Notes under the pieces: model-generated
What the model saw: the letters and a program-made list of their open reading frames with translations, nothing else
What the model was told of the DNA's origin: nothing
Database searches by the model: none
Part shown: one piece after another, positions 46,380 to 55,260 of the stretch
How the letters are laid out: each line of letters starts with the position of its first letter
How positions within the stretch are numbered: position 1 is the stretch's first letter
Position numbers and translations under genes: made by a program
Source of the DNA: Dokdonella_A sp963758365
GTDB lineage: Bacteria; Pseudomonadota; Gammaproteobacteria; Xanthomonadales; Rhodanobacteraceae
NCBI GenBank assembly: GCA_963758365.1
Contig: CAVWVB010000001.1
Span: forward strand, 2,790,001 to 2,854,000
Length of the DNA: 64,000 bases
Reading direction: 5' to 3'

Positions 46380-48806
46380 ATGTGGATTGCCGTACTCGTC
46401 GCGCTCGTCGCACTCGTCGTGTTTGCCACTCTCGCGTTCCGCGGATCGGGTTTTCTGGCGTGGCTGGCCGGCGCGGGCGTGCTGCTGGTCGGCTGGCGCC
46501 TGACCGGCGTGACCCATCCGTTCGCATTCTCGCTGTGCATCGCGATCCTGATCGTGCTTGCACTGCTGTTCGGATTGCCGGTGCTGCGCAGGCACCTCGT
46601 GTCCCGTTTCGTGATGCCCGCGTTCGCGAAGGTTTTGCCGCGCCTCGGCAGCACCGAACGCATCGCGCTCGAGGCCGGTACGGTCTGGTGGGACGGCGAC
46701 CTCTTCGGCGGCATGCCGGACTGGCAGAAACTGCTCGACTTCCAGCCCCGCTCGCTGAGTGCGGAGGAACAGGCATTTCTCGACGGACCGACCGCCGAGC
46801 TGTGCCGGCGCATCAGCGACTGGGAGATCAACCAGCAGCGTGACCTGCCCGCGGCGATCTGGGAGTTCATCAAGCGCGAGCGCTTTCTCGGCATGATCAT
46901 TCCGAAGGAACACGGCGGCCTCGGTTTTTCCGCGCTTGCCCATTCGCGTGTCGTGACCCGAATCGCGAGTCGCTCGGTGACCGCGGCGGTCACGGTGATG
47001 GTGCCGAACTCGCTCGGCCCGGGCGAACTGCTGCTGCATTACGGGACCGACGCGCAGAAGAAGCGCTACCTCGCGCGGCTCGCGCACGGCGAGGAGATCC
47101 CGTGTTTCGCGCTGACCGGCCCGGAAGCGGGATCGGACGCGGCGGCGACCCAGTCCGAGGGCATCGTCGAGAAACGCGTGATCGACGGCACGGAGGTACT
47201 CGGCCTGCGCCTGAACTGGAAGAAGCGCTACATCACGCTGGCGCCGGTCGCGAGCCTGATCGGGCTCGCGTTCCGGCTCAAGGACCCGAACCGGCTGATT
47301 GGCGACAAGGAAGACCGCGGTATCACCTGCGCGCTGATTCCGCGCGACACGCAGGGCGTCGAGATCGGCCTGCGCCACGACCCGATGGGCGTGCCGTTCC
47401 AGAACGGTCCGACGGTCGGACGGGACGTCTTCGTGCCGCTCGACGACGCGGTGATCGGTGGCCGCGAACGGATCGGCCAGGGCTGGCGCATGCTCATGGA
47501 GTCGCTCGCGGCCGGGCGTTCGATTTCGCTGCCGGCGCTGTCGATCGGGGCAGCGCAGCTTGCGACACGGATCTGCGGTGCCTATGCGACCGTGCGCGAA
47601 CAGTTCGACACGCCGATCGGCCGCTTCGAGGGCATCGAGGAACCGCTCGCGCGCATCGCCGGCCTCACCTACCTGATGACCGCTACGCGCAATCTGACCT
47701 GCGGTGCGCTCGACGCGGGCGAGAAGCCCGCGGTGATCGGCAACATCGCCAAGGCCTATCTGACCGATTCGATGCGCCAGGTCATCGCAGACGCAATGGA
47801 TATCCGCGCCGGATCGGCGATCCAGCGCGGGCCACGCAACGCGCTCGCACGCGCCTGGGATGCGGTGCCGATCGGCATCACTGTGGAGGGCGCGAACATC
47901 CTGACCCGGACCATGATCGTCTACGGACAGGGCGCGATCCGCTGTCATCCGTTCGTGCAAAAGGAAATCGAATCGGTCGCGAACGACGACCTCGCCGCGT
48001 TCGACCGCGCGATCTTCGGCCATGTGAATCTGTTCGTGACCCGCGCGGTCCGGACCAAGCTGCTCGCGTTCACGGGTTCGCGCATTGCCGCGGCCCCACG
48101 TACCGAGGACACGCACCGCTATTACCAGCATCTGTCGCGCTTCTCTGCCGCATTCACGATCGTGTCGGACACCGCGATGGGCACGCTCGGCGGTTCGCTC
48201 AAGCGCCGCGAGAAGATTTCGGGCCGCCTCGCCGATGCGCTGGCCTACCTGTACCTGGCCAGCTGCACGCTCAAGCGCTACCACGACGAGCCCAAGACCC
48301 GTCCGAACCATGCGCTCGCGTGCTGGGCAACCGAGCTGTGCCTGTATCGAATCCAGGAAGCGCTGCTCGGCGTGCTCGACAACCTGCCGATGCGCTGGCC
48401 GGCGCGTCTACTCAAGCTCGCGATCTTCCCGCTCGGGGCGCGTTTCCGGCCGCCATCGGATCGTCTCGGCAGCGAGGTCGCACGCGATATCCTCGAGGAC
48501 CGCGAGGCGCGCCGCACGCTGACCGCCGACATTTTCGTGCCGCCGCCGGACGAACCGGGTCTGGGCGCGCTCGAGGCCGCACTCGACAAGGCGGTGCGCG
48601 CGCTGCCGATCGAAACCAAGCTTCGCGACGCGGTGCGCGCGGGTACGCTCGATCGCGCACCCGGTTATCTGCTCGACGATCTCGGCGTCGCAGCGGGCGT
48701 GATTTCCGGTGCGGAGTACGACCTGCTCAACGAGGCACGCGACGCGCGTGACGAGGTGATCGCGGTCGATGCATTCGACCCGGCGACCTACAAGACACTG
48801 CATTGA
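46380..48806 (+). CDS. fadE: Acyl-CoA dehydrogenase FadE
   Basis: An 808-residue flavoenzyme, close to E. coli FadE (814), catalysing the first oxidation of fatty acid beta-oxidation. Two N-terminal hydrophobic helices (residues ~2-25 and ~45-65) tether it to the membrane. The catalytic core runs from about residue 100: GGLGFSALAHSRV, CFALTGPEAGSDAAAT (FAD/substrate loop near 245), RQVIADAMDIRAGSAIQRGP near 470 and the EGANILTRTMIVYGQGAIR region. GGAGGA lies 6 bases before the ATG. A DsbA-fold isomerase gene starts 9 bases after the stop, suggesting co-transcription. Confidence 0.97.
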   Translation: MWIAVLVALVALVVFATLAFRGSGFLAWLAGAGVLLVGWRLTGVTHPFAFSLCIAILIVLALLFGLPVLRRHLVSRFVMPAFAKVLPRLGSTERIALEAGTVWWDGDLFGGMPDWQKLLDFQPRSLSAEEQAFLDGPTAELCRRISDWEINQQRDLPAAIWEFIKRERFLGMIIPKEHGGLGFSALAHSRVVTRIASRSVTAAVTVMVPNSLGPGELLLHYGTDAQKKRYLARLAHGEEIPCFALTGPEAGSDAAATQSEGIVEKRVIDGTEVLGLRLNWKKRYITLAPVASLIGLAFRLKDPNRLIGDKEDRGITCALIPRDTQGVEIGLRHDPMGVPFQNGPTVGRDVFVPLDDAVIGGRERIGQGWRMLMESLAAGRSISLPALSIGAAQLATRICGAYATVREQFDTPIGRFEGIEEPLARIAGLTYLMTATRNLTCGALDAGEKPAVIGNIAKAYLTDSMRQVIADAMDIRAGSAIQRGPRNALARAWDAVPIGITVEGANILTRTMIVYGQGAIRCHPFVQKEIESVANDDLAAFDRAIFGHVNLFVTRAVRTKLLAFTGSRIAAAPRTEDTHRYYQHLSRFSAAFTIVSDTAMGTLGGSLKRREKISGRLADALAYLYLASCTLKRYHDEPKTRPNHALACWATELCLYRIQEALLGVLDNLPMRWPARLLKLAIFPLGARFRPPSDRLGSEVARDILEDREARRTLTADIFVPPPDEPGLGALEAALDKAVRALPIETKLRDAVRAGTLDRAPGYLLDDLGVAAGVISGAEYDLLNEARDARDEVIAVDAFDPATYKTLH

Positions 48807-48814
48807 CCGCCGCG

Positions 48815-49450
48815 ATGAGTCCGTCCGCGACCTGGTATTTCGATTTCATCTCGCCATTCGCGTATCTGCAGCTGCCGACGATGCTCGCGCTGCGCGAGCG
48901 GCTGGATATCACGCCGAAACCGGTCCTGCTCGGCGCGCTGCTCGCGCATCATGGTCAACTCGGACCCGCGGAGATTGCGGGCAAGCGCGAGTTCACCTAT
49001 CGCTTCGTGCAATGGCAGGCCGAGCGCGCCGGCATCGTCCTGCGTTTCCCGCCCGCGCATCCGTTCAACCCGCTCGCGGCACTGCGCCTGTGCCTCGCAG
49101 CGGGGGCGAACTGGAACGCGGTGACGATGCTCTTTGAACACTTCTGGGCGCAGGGCCGCAGCGGCGTGACTCCGGGCGAGCTTGCGCGTGTGGGACAGGC
49201 GCTCGGCATCGCCGACGTCGCCGCGGCGATTGCCGATCCTGGCGTCAAGGCCGCGCTGCGCACGACTACCGGGAACGCGATCGCGCACGGCGTGTTCGGC
49301 GTACCAATCCTCGCGATCGGCACGACGCTGTTCTGGGGCAACGACGCGACTTCGATGGTCGAAGCGTTCCTCGACGACCCCGAGCGGTTTGAATCGGCTG
49401 AATTCCGGCGCCTTGCGAACCTTCCCGCCGGCGTCCGCCGCAAGCGCTGA
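48815..49450 (+). CDS. 2-hydroxychromene-2-carboxylate isomerase family protein
   Basis: A 211-residue DsbA-fold, glutathione-dependent isomerase-like protein. WYFDFISPFAYLQLPTM at residues ~7-23 has the SPFAYL motif with the catalytic Ser that replaces the DsbA cysteines (the kappa-class GST/HCCA isomerase signature), and GVFGVPILAIGTTLFWGND near 155-175 is the conserved cis-Pro loop and C-terminal helix. In characterised relatives it acts in naphthalene degradation; here, behind fadE, it may process an aromatic or fatty acyl compound. The ATG at 48815 is preferred to an overlapping TTG 4 codons earlier. Confidence 0.9.
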   Translation: MSPSATWYFDFISPFAYLQLPTMLALRERLDITPKPVLLGALLAHHGQLGPAEIAGKREFTYRFVQWQAERAGIVLRFPPAHPFNPLAALRLCLAAGANWNAVTMLFEHFWAQGRSGVTPGELARVGQALGIADVAAAIADPGVKAALRTTTGNAIAHGVFGVPILAIGTTLFWGNDATSMVEAFLDDPERFESAEFRRLANLPAGVRRKR

Positions 49451-49489
49451 GCGTGCGTGTTCGACGTGTCGTGAGCTACCTGCGTGAAT

Positions 49490-51286
49490 TCAGACGGCCG
49501 AGGTATCCGCACCCGCGGTGACCGTATCGGCGTGCGTGCGCACGCGGTTGCGTCCGGCCGTCTTCGATAGATACAGCGCCGCGTCCGCTCGTTCGATCAG
49601 ATCCTCCGGTGTCCACACATGCGGTTCCAGAGCGGCGATGCCGACGCTCAGGGTCAGCCCGATCTGCAGGCCCGAGATCAGCATCGGCATCTCCTCGACC
49701 CGGCGGCGGATGCGTTCGGCGACGACCATCGCATTCGGCATCGCGGCGCCCGGCAGCACGATGAGAAACTCCTCGCCGCCGTAGCGGCCGAGTGCATCGC
49801 CCTGGCGCAGTTCACTGACGATCGGCGTGATCACCGCACGCAGGCACTGATCGCCTGCGCGATGCCCGTAGCTGTCGTTGACGCGCTTGAAGTGATCGAG
49901 GTCCAGAAACAGCACGGCCAGCGGTGCGTTGCGGCTGCGTGCATCCAGAAATGCCTCGCGCAGTCGTGCAAGGATCGCGCGACGGTTGAGGATGCCGGTC
50001 AGTCCGTCCTGCTCGGCGAGTCGATGCGCGACGTCGCGCTCATGGCGGATCGAGAGCGTATCGTCGGCGAGACCGAAAGACAGGACCAGGCTCGCGAACG
50101 CGAACGCCGCGGGCAACGCGAATTCGAGCCAGGTCGGCAATGGCCACTGCTGGATCAGCTGCAGGGTACGCACCATGACCAGGAGCAGCCCCGGGACCCA
50201 CGCACACAAGTAGAAGCCGCCACGCCGGCCTCCCTGCTGCCAGACGATCAGCGCGGCGAAGAGCAGCAGCGGCGCCGCGACGAGCAGCACGATCGAGATC
50301 GCATCCTGGAGCCACCATCCGGGCAGCAGCGCCGGTGCGGTGGAACACAACGCAATGCCGAGCAATGGCCAGCGCAGGATGCCGAGTACGCGGTCGAGCC
50401 GCGGCGCGCAGCGCGACAGCTCGAGGAATCGCCGCGAGAATTCGATCGACAGTGCGGCGCCGACCGCGGCCATCAGCCAGCATGCCCGGACCCCAAGCGA
50501 CGTGAGCAGGCTGGTCGGCAGATACTCGTAACCGATACCGAATGCGTAGAGCTCGTACAGCACGATGAACAGGACCTGGCCGACGAAGTACGCGTAGACG
50601 CGTTCGCGCAACACCAGGAAGAAGCTCAGCATGACCAGCACAGTGGCGAGCTGGATCGCCGGAAACAGGATGTCCAGACGTGCGCTCGTGAGGTCCGTGT
50701 TGCGCGCGTCCACGATGTCGGTGACGGTCAGGCGCCGCGGGATCGCGGCCTCGGGCGCGACGTGCAGGTACAGGGGCATGTCCGCGCGCAGGGTTTGCGG
50801 CAGCCCGAAGATCAACGCGTGTCGAGTGAATCCGTCATCGGCACCCGCACCGTAGATGTTGCGCGTGACCTGCGCATAGGCGGGCGGCAGATACGCGTCG
50901 ATGGTGAGACCCTGCGGATCGGCAATGCGCAGCACGGGCGTGTGCCCACCGTTCCAGTCACTCGCGAGGCGCAGGCGATACCAGACGTCGTGTTCGCGCG
51001 ACGGGACGATCGCGGCAAACGCCTCGGGCACGAAACGGCCGCTCTCGCCCCCGGCAACGATCCGCGCCGCGTCGAGGTTCGGCGCGCCGCCCTCGAGGCG
51101 CTCGACGACGACCGGTACGGCACCGGCGATCGCCGCCGTGGCCGCCCACGCGAAAAGCAGCGCGATGGACACGAGGGCCCAGCGCCATGCCGTTTTCGCC
51201 GAAAGTCGTTGATTCACCTTGGATGCGTCCGCTGTCGGAGTATCTCCCTGGTCGTCGCAAGATGTGCGCCAGCCGCGAGCGGCCAT
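49490..51286 (-). CDS. Membrane-bound diguanylate cyclase (7TMR-DISM-GGDEF)
   Basis: A 598-residue c-di-GMP synthase. An N-terminal membrane helix (~30-52) and a periplasmic beta-sandwich sensor (~55-200, 7TMR-DISM extracellular type) precede about seven transmembrane helices (~205-405). The C-terminal GGDEF domain (~425-585) has LDLDHFKRVNDSYGHRAGD and an intact active site GRYGGEEF, with an inhibitory-site RQGD the canonical five residues before it, so product inhibition is expected. Its ATG directly follows the TAA of the threonine aldolase gene with no gap, suggesting translational coupling. The ligand sensed is unknown. Confidence 0.94.
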   Translation of the reverse strand: MAARGWRTSCDDQGDTPTADASKVNQRLSAKTAWRWALVSIALLFAWAATAAIAGAVPVVVERLEGGAPNLDAARIVAGGESGRFVPEAFAAIVPSREHDVWYRLRLASDWNGGHTPVLRIADPQGLTIDAYLPPAYAQVTRNIYGAGADDGFTRHALIFGLPQTLRADMPLYLHVAPEAAIPRRLTVTDIVDARNTDLTSARLDILFPAIQLATVLVMLSFFLVLRERVYAYFVGQVLFIVLYELYAFGIGYEYLPTSLLTSLGVRACWLMAAVGAALSIEFSRRFLELSRCAPRLDRVLGILRWPLLGIALCSTAPALLPGWWLQDAISIVLLVAAPLLLFAALIVWQQGGRRGGFYLCAWVPGLLLVMVRTLQLIQQWPLPTWLEFALPAAFAFASLVLSFGLADDTLSIRHERDVAHRLAEQDGLTGILNRRAILARLREAFLDARSRNAPLAVLFLDLDHFKRVNDSYGHRAGDQCLRAVITPIVSELRQGDALGRYGGEEFLIVLPGAAMPNAMVVAERIRRRVEEMPMLISGLQIGLTLSVGIAALEPHVWTPEDLIERADAALYLSKTAGRNRVRTHADTVTAGADTSAV

Positions 51287-52345
51287 TTATGAACTTTTGT
51301 GTCGGATCTGCGCGCAATACGCGTCCAACAGGGACAGGGCGCGCGCGATTGCGACCGCGTCGATGTCGAGATGGGTCACCGCGCGGACCCGGGACGCGCC
51401 CATTGCACTCATGCGCAGGCCGCGCGCCTGGAGTTCGCCGACAAACGTGTCGGCGCTGCGCCCGGTCGCGGCGACATCGAAATAAACCAGATTGGTTTCG
51501 ATGGTCGCCGGTTCGATCGAGATGCCCGGGATCCCGGCAAGACCGTTCGCGAGCGCTGTCGCGTTGACGTGGTCTTCGGCAAGCCGCTCGACATGATGGT
51601 CGAGCGCATACTCGCAGGCTGCCGCGATGATCCCGCTCTGGCGCATCGCACCACCCCAGCGCAGCTTGAGGCGGAACGCTTCCGTGCAGAACGCGCGCGG
51701 GCCGGCCAGCACCGCGCCTCCCGGCGCACCGAGGCCCTTGCTGAAATCGATCCATGTCGAGTCGAAGCCGCGCGCGTAGTCCGCGACCGGGACGCCGCTG
51801 GCAATGCTCGCATTGAACAGGCGCGCACCATCCATATGCGTGGCGAGGCCGGCCGAGTGCGCGAGTTCCGCGACCCCGTCGAGCGCCGCGAGCGACCACA
51901 CCGCACCCCCGCCGAGATTCGAGGTCTGCTCGACTACGACCAGACGCTGCCGCGGCGCGTACGCGCGATCCGGATGGATCGCGTTGCGCAGCATGTCCGC
52001 GTCGAACAGGCCGCGCTGGCCGTGCAGCGGCTGGATCATCACTCCGGCCAGGGCGGCCGGACCGCCGCCTTCGAAACCGATGATGTGCGAGGTCGCGTCG
52101 CAGATGACCGCGTCACCGGGCCGGCAATGCACCGCGAGCGCGATTTCGTTCGCCATCGTGCCGGAAGGCAGAAACACCGCGGCGGGCTTGCCGAGCAGTG
52201 CGGCACAGCGCGCCACCAGCCGGTTCACGGTCGGATCCTCGTCGGCACGCTCGTCGCCAACCTCGGCCGCTGCCATCGCCGCACGCATCGCCGCTGTCGG
52301 CCTGGTCTTGGTGTCGCTGGCAAGATCGATCAGGTCGGCTTCCAT
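51287..52345 (-). CDS. ltaE: Low-specificity L-threonine aldolase
   Basis: A 352-residue PLP enzyme that cleaves L-threonine or allo-threonine to glycine and acetaldehyde. Features: LASDTKTRPT at the N-terminus, VGDERADEDPTVNRL, LPSGTMANEIAL, VEQTSNLGGGAVW and the PLP lysine in DFSKGLGAPGG near residue 200. The ATG at 52345 is used as the conserved N-terminus begins MEADLIDLASDT; a start 5 codons earlier is possible. The adjoining diguanylate cyclase gene begins immediately after its stop codon. Substrate stereochemistry cannot be read from sequence. Confidence 0.93.
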   Translation of the reverse strand: MEADLIDLASDTKTRPTAAMRAAMAAAEVGDERADEDPTVNRLVARCAALLGKPAAVFLPSGTMANEIALAVHCRPGDAVICDATSHIIGFEGGGPAALAGVMIQPLHGQRGLFDADMLRNAIHPDRAYAPRQRLVVVEQTSNLGGGAVWSLAALDGVAELAHSAGLATHMDGARLFNASIASGVPVADYARGFDSTWIDFSKGLGAPGGAVLAGPRAFCTEAFRLKLRWGGAMRQSGIIAAACEYALDHHVERLAEDHVNATALANGLAGIPGISIEPATIETNLVYFDVAATGRSADTFVGELQARGLRMSAMGASRVRAVTHLDIDAVAIARALSLLDAYCAQIRHKSS

Positions 52346-52454
52346 CGCGCGTATTCGCAATCGTGGACATGCATCCTAGCCGCCCGTCGCGAACGCATCC
52401 ACACGTATCGCTTGCCGCCTGGCCGCCGTACGCTCGCGCGGGGCGGCACGGCTC

Positions 52455-52460
52455 TACAAT
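52455..52460 (+). promoter_or_regulatory. TACAAT box directly before the DUF4124 gene
   Basis: TACAAT ends 6 bases before the ATG at 52467. As a -10 box it would put the transcript start at the start codon, implying a leaderless mRNA. No matching -35 or ribosome binding site is seen. Confidence 0.35.
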
Positions 52461-52466
52461 GTGCAG

Positions 52467-53123
52467 ATGCGGTGCCTGCTGGTCCCTGGCGTGATTTTCG
52501 TCGTTGCTGCGGCGGCACCGTGCGCGATTGCGGCGAACGTGTACCGCTGCGCAGGTGCCGACGGATCGCTGGCTTTCCAGGACCGGCCGTGCGCGCGCGG
52601 CGAGCAGCAGTCGCTCGTGCCGCTGCCCGAAGTGGCCACGCCGGCGCCGCCACCCGTAGCGGCCGTGGCGCCCGCGATCGATACGGCACCGGTTGTGGCA
52701 CCGCCCGCGGCGGTGACGCGACCGCCGCGACCGCCGGCGCCGGAATTCTTCCTCTGCCGTCGCTATGACGGCAGCTGGTATCGCAGCGAAGACGGCATTG
52801 GCGGCAACCAACTGGTGCCGTTCGGCATGGTGGCGGGCTCGGGACAGAGCCTGGCCGAAGCCTATGGCGGACGCAACGGCATCGGTGTCTCGGCGCCGGG
52901 TCTGCGCGAGCCACCTGTGCTCAAGCCTGGCCAGGCGCCGCTCGCCGGAGCCTACGTTCGCGTTTACGACGAATGTCACCACGCAGCCCCGGCTGAGGCA
53001 TGCGCGTTCCTGCGCGACCGCCTCGACACGATCGAGGATCGCCTGCGGCGTGCGTTCAGCGATACCGAGACGCAACTCCGGCAGGAACAGGCGCAGCTGC
53101 GCGAGCAGATGACCGGCTGTTGA
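52467..53123 (+). CDS. Exported DUF4124 domain protein
   Basis: A 218-residue secreted protein. A signal peptide (MRCLLVPGVIFVVAAAAPCA) is followed by the DUF4124 motif VYRCAGADGSLAFQDRPC with its paired cysteines (residues ~27-45). A Pro/Ala-rich linker (~58-90) leads to a second Cys-containing domain (FFLCRRYDGSWYRSEDG; YDECHH; AEACAF) and a C-terminal charged helix. The cysteines suggest periplasmic disulfides. DUF4124 proteins are common in Lysobacterales and unassigned in function. A TACAAT box sits 6 bases upstream of the start. Confidence 0.85.
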   Translation: MRCLLVPGVIFVVAAAAPCAIAANVYRCAGADGSLAFQDRPCARGEQQSLVPLPEVATPAPPPVAAVAPAIDTAPVVAPPAAVTRPPRPPAPEFFLCRRYDGSWYRSEDGIGGNQLVPFGMVAGSGQSLAEAYGGRNGIGVSAPGLREPPVLKPGQAPLAGAYVRVYDECHHAAPAEACAFLRDRLDTIEDRLRRAFSDTETQLRQEQAQLREQMTGC

Positions 53124-53157
53124 GCGTGTCGCCCGCTTTCCCCGCGCAAGTGTCGAG

Positions 53158-53658
53158 TCAGGGCGTCAACGCGAGGACCGGTCGCGGCGCGTGACGCCGC
53201 TCGTGATCGAGCAGCCACTGCTTGACGGCCAGCCCGCCGCCGAAACCCGTGAGCTTGCCGTTGCTGCCGATCACGCGGTGGCACGGCACGATGATCGGCA
53301 GCGGGTTCGCGCCGTTCGCGGCACCGACCGCACGGCTCGCACCCGGATCACCGATGCGACGCGCGAGTTCGCCATAGCTGATCGTCTCGCCATACGGGAT
53401 GCGCAGCAGCTGGTTCCAGACGACCTTGCGGAAATCGGTCCCGCGCGCGGCAAGCGGCAGATCGAAATCGAGCAGTCGGCCCGAGAAATACGCGCCGAGC
53501 TGCTCGATCGCGGCGCCGAGCAGGCGTCGCCCGCGCAACCAGCCGGCACCGATCCGCGCGGCCTGATCGTGACGCGGAAAATCCACATGGCGCAGACCGC
53601 CTTCGTCGGCCGCCAGCAGCAGATGCCCAATCGGCGTTTCCAGGAATTCGTATTCCAT
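53158..53658 (-). CDS. ogt: Methylated-DNA-protein-cysteine methyltransferase
   Basis: A 166-residue suicide DNA-repair protein that takes alkyl groups from O6-alkylguanine and O4-alkylthymine. The acceptor cysteine is in the PCHRVIG motif near residue 131, preceded by SRAVGAANGANPLPIIV and a helix-turn-helix (YGETISYGELARRIG). The start at 53658 has GGAG 8 bases upstream. Further upstream, an ATG overlaps the preceding stop as TGATG and is an alternative. The gene follows the Ada/AlkA fusion directly, making a two-gene alkylation-repair operon. Confidence 0.95.
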   Translation of the reverse strand: MEYEFLETPIGHLLLAADEGGLRHVDFPRHDQAARIGAGWLRGRRLLGAAIEQLGAYFSGRLLDFDLPLAARGTDFRKVVWNQLLRIPYGETISYGELARRIGDPGASRAVGAANGANPLPIIVPCHRVIGSNGKLTGFGGGLAVKQWLLDHERRHAPRPVLALTP

Positions 53659-53672
53659 GCTCGTGCTCCGCA

Positions 53673-55139
53673 TCAACTACTGCGCCACAGCAGCATCACC
53701 GCATATGCGCGCCACGGTCGCCAGGCCTCGCCGAGCGCCTCGAGCTCGCGCGTGCCGAGCGTGCGCCCCTGTCCTGCGGCACGCCGCAGGATCAGGTCCG
53801 CGGCCGGAAATGCATCCGGCTGCGCAAGCGCGCGCATCGCGATGTAGTGTGCGGTCCAGGCGCCGATGCCCGGCAGCGCAACCAGATCGTCGACGAAATC
53901 GCCGAGCGTCCGCCCCGCGCGAAAATGCACGCGGCCGTCGAGCACCGCCCGCGCGAGTTCGCGGATGCTCGCGGCACGCGCGCGGGTCACCCCGAGCGTT
54001 TCAAGTGGCGCGTCGGCTAGCGCCTCGGGCGTCGGAAACAACGCGGTCAGACCGATTCCCCGCGCCGCATCGAAGCGCACGCCGTACGCGGCGACGATGC
54101 GCGCGGCAAGCGTGCGCGCTGCGGCCACGCTGACCTGCTGGCCGAGCACCGCGCGAACCGCGAGTTCGAAACCGTCCCATGCGCCGGGTAGCCGCTGGCC
54201 GGGCCAGCGCCGGATCAGCGGTCGCAGCAACGCACTGCGCCGGAACGCGGTAGCCAGCGCGCGCGGGTCCGCATCGACATCGAACATCCTGCGCACACGC
54301 GGCACGAGGCTCGCGAGCGCACCGGCGCGCGGATGGTGCACGCGTAACGCGAGTGCCCCATCCCCCGCGATTGGCGTCACCGCGAACCATCCCGGCACGC
54401 CGTCGATCACGACGCTGCGCCGGTAGCCGCCCGCGTCGACCACTTCGACACCGGGAATGGCGCGGCGCGCGTAGAACTCGCACAGATGCGCGAAATCGTA
54501 AGGCGTCCGGTACGGCAGGCGCAGCGCGAGTTCGTCGGCGCAACCAGCGATCGGGGCGCGCGCGCGCCGAATTTCGCGCGGCGAGCGCGCGTAGGCCGCG
54601 CTGAAGGCAGCATTGAAGCGGCGCAGGCTCGAGTATCCGGACGCCTGCGCGATCGCGGTCATCGGCAGCGACGTCTCGCCGAGCAACTGCTTGGCGAACA
54701 GAAGGCGCCGGGTCGCCGCGACATCCAGCGGGCTCGCGCCGAGTTCTTCCGCGAACAGGCGCCGCAGATGCCGTTCGCCGACGCCGATGCGGCGTGCGAG
54801 CTCCGGCAGCGAGCCCGCGTCGAGCGCGCCCAGTTCGATCATTTGCAGCGCCCCGGCGACGAGATCGCTCTTCGCGCGGTGCAGCGGCGAGCCTGGCGCT
54901 GCCTCCGGCCGGCAACGCAGGCAGGGGCGGAATCCCGCCGCGGACGCCGCGGCCGCGCTGTCGTAGTAACGGATATTGCGCGCCTTCGGCGACCGCGCCG
55001 GACACACCGTCCGGCAATAGATGCCGGTCGAGGTGACCGCAATGAAGAACAAACCGTCGAAACGCGGATCGCGGGTCAGCCGCGCACGTTCGCAGACGCG
55101 GTGATCGAGGCTCGGAATACGGGCAATCGCGGATCGCAT
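53673..55139 (-). CDS. Ada methyl-acceptor/AraC domain fused to AlkA DNA glycosylase
   Basis: A 488-residue fusion. Residues ~22-85 are the Ada N-terminal zinc domain: FDGLFFIAVTSTGIYCRTVC and CLRCRP provide four zinc cysteines, one of which accepts methyl from phosphotriesters to activate transcription. An AraC helix-turn-helix follows (~100-190, ELARRIGVGERHLRRLFAEE). Residues ~200-488 are an AlkA-type glycosylase with the helix-hairpin-helix LPGIGAWTAHYIAMRAL near 435 and the catalytic Asp in DAFPAADLILRRA. It can sense methylation damage and excise 3-methyladenine with one polypeptide. It overlaps no gene but the ogt alternative start touches its TGA. Confidence 0.95.
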   Translation of the reverse strand: MRSAIARIPSLDHRVCERARLTRDPRFDGLFFIAVTSTGIYCRTVCPARSPKARNIRYYDSAAAASAAGFRPCLRCRPEAAPGSPLHRAKSDLVAGALQMIELGALDAGSLPELARRIGVGERHLRRLFAEELGASPLDVAATRRLLFAKQLLGETSLPMTAIAQASGYSSLRRFNAAFSAAYARSPREIRRARAPIAGCADELALRLPYRTPYDFAHLCEFYARRAIPGVEVVDAGGYRRSVVIDGVPGWFAVTPIAGDGALALRVHHPRAGALASLVPRVRRMFDVDADPRALATAFRRSALLRPLIRRWPGQRLPGAWDGFELAVRAVLGQQVSVAAARTLAARIVAAYGVRFDAARGIGLTALFPTPEALADAPLETLGVTRARAASIRELARAVLDGRVHFRAGRTLGDFVDDLVALPGIGAWTAHYIAMRALAQPDAFPAADLILRRAAGQGRTLGTRELEALGEAWRPWRAYAVMLLWRSS

Positions 55140-55260
55140 CGGTACATGCTAGCGCCGATCCCGTGCCGCGACTCGCCGTTTTCGGCCATGGAAGCCGGAG
55201 CCGGTCCCCGCGTCTGGCCGGCGCAGCCGACCGGGTCCGTGGATCCGCCGGGCACTCGGA

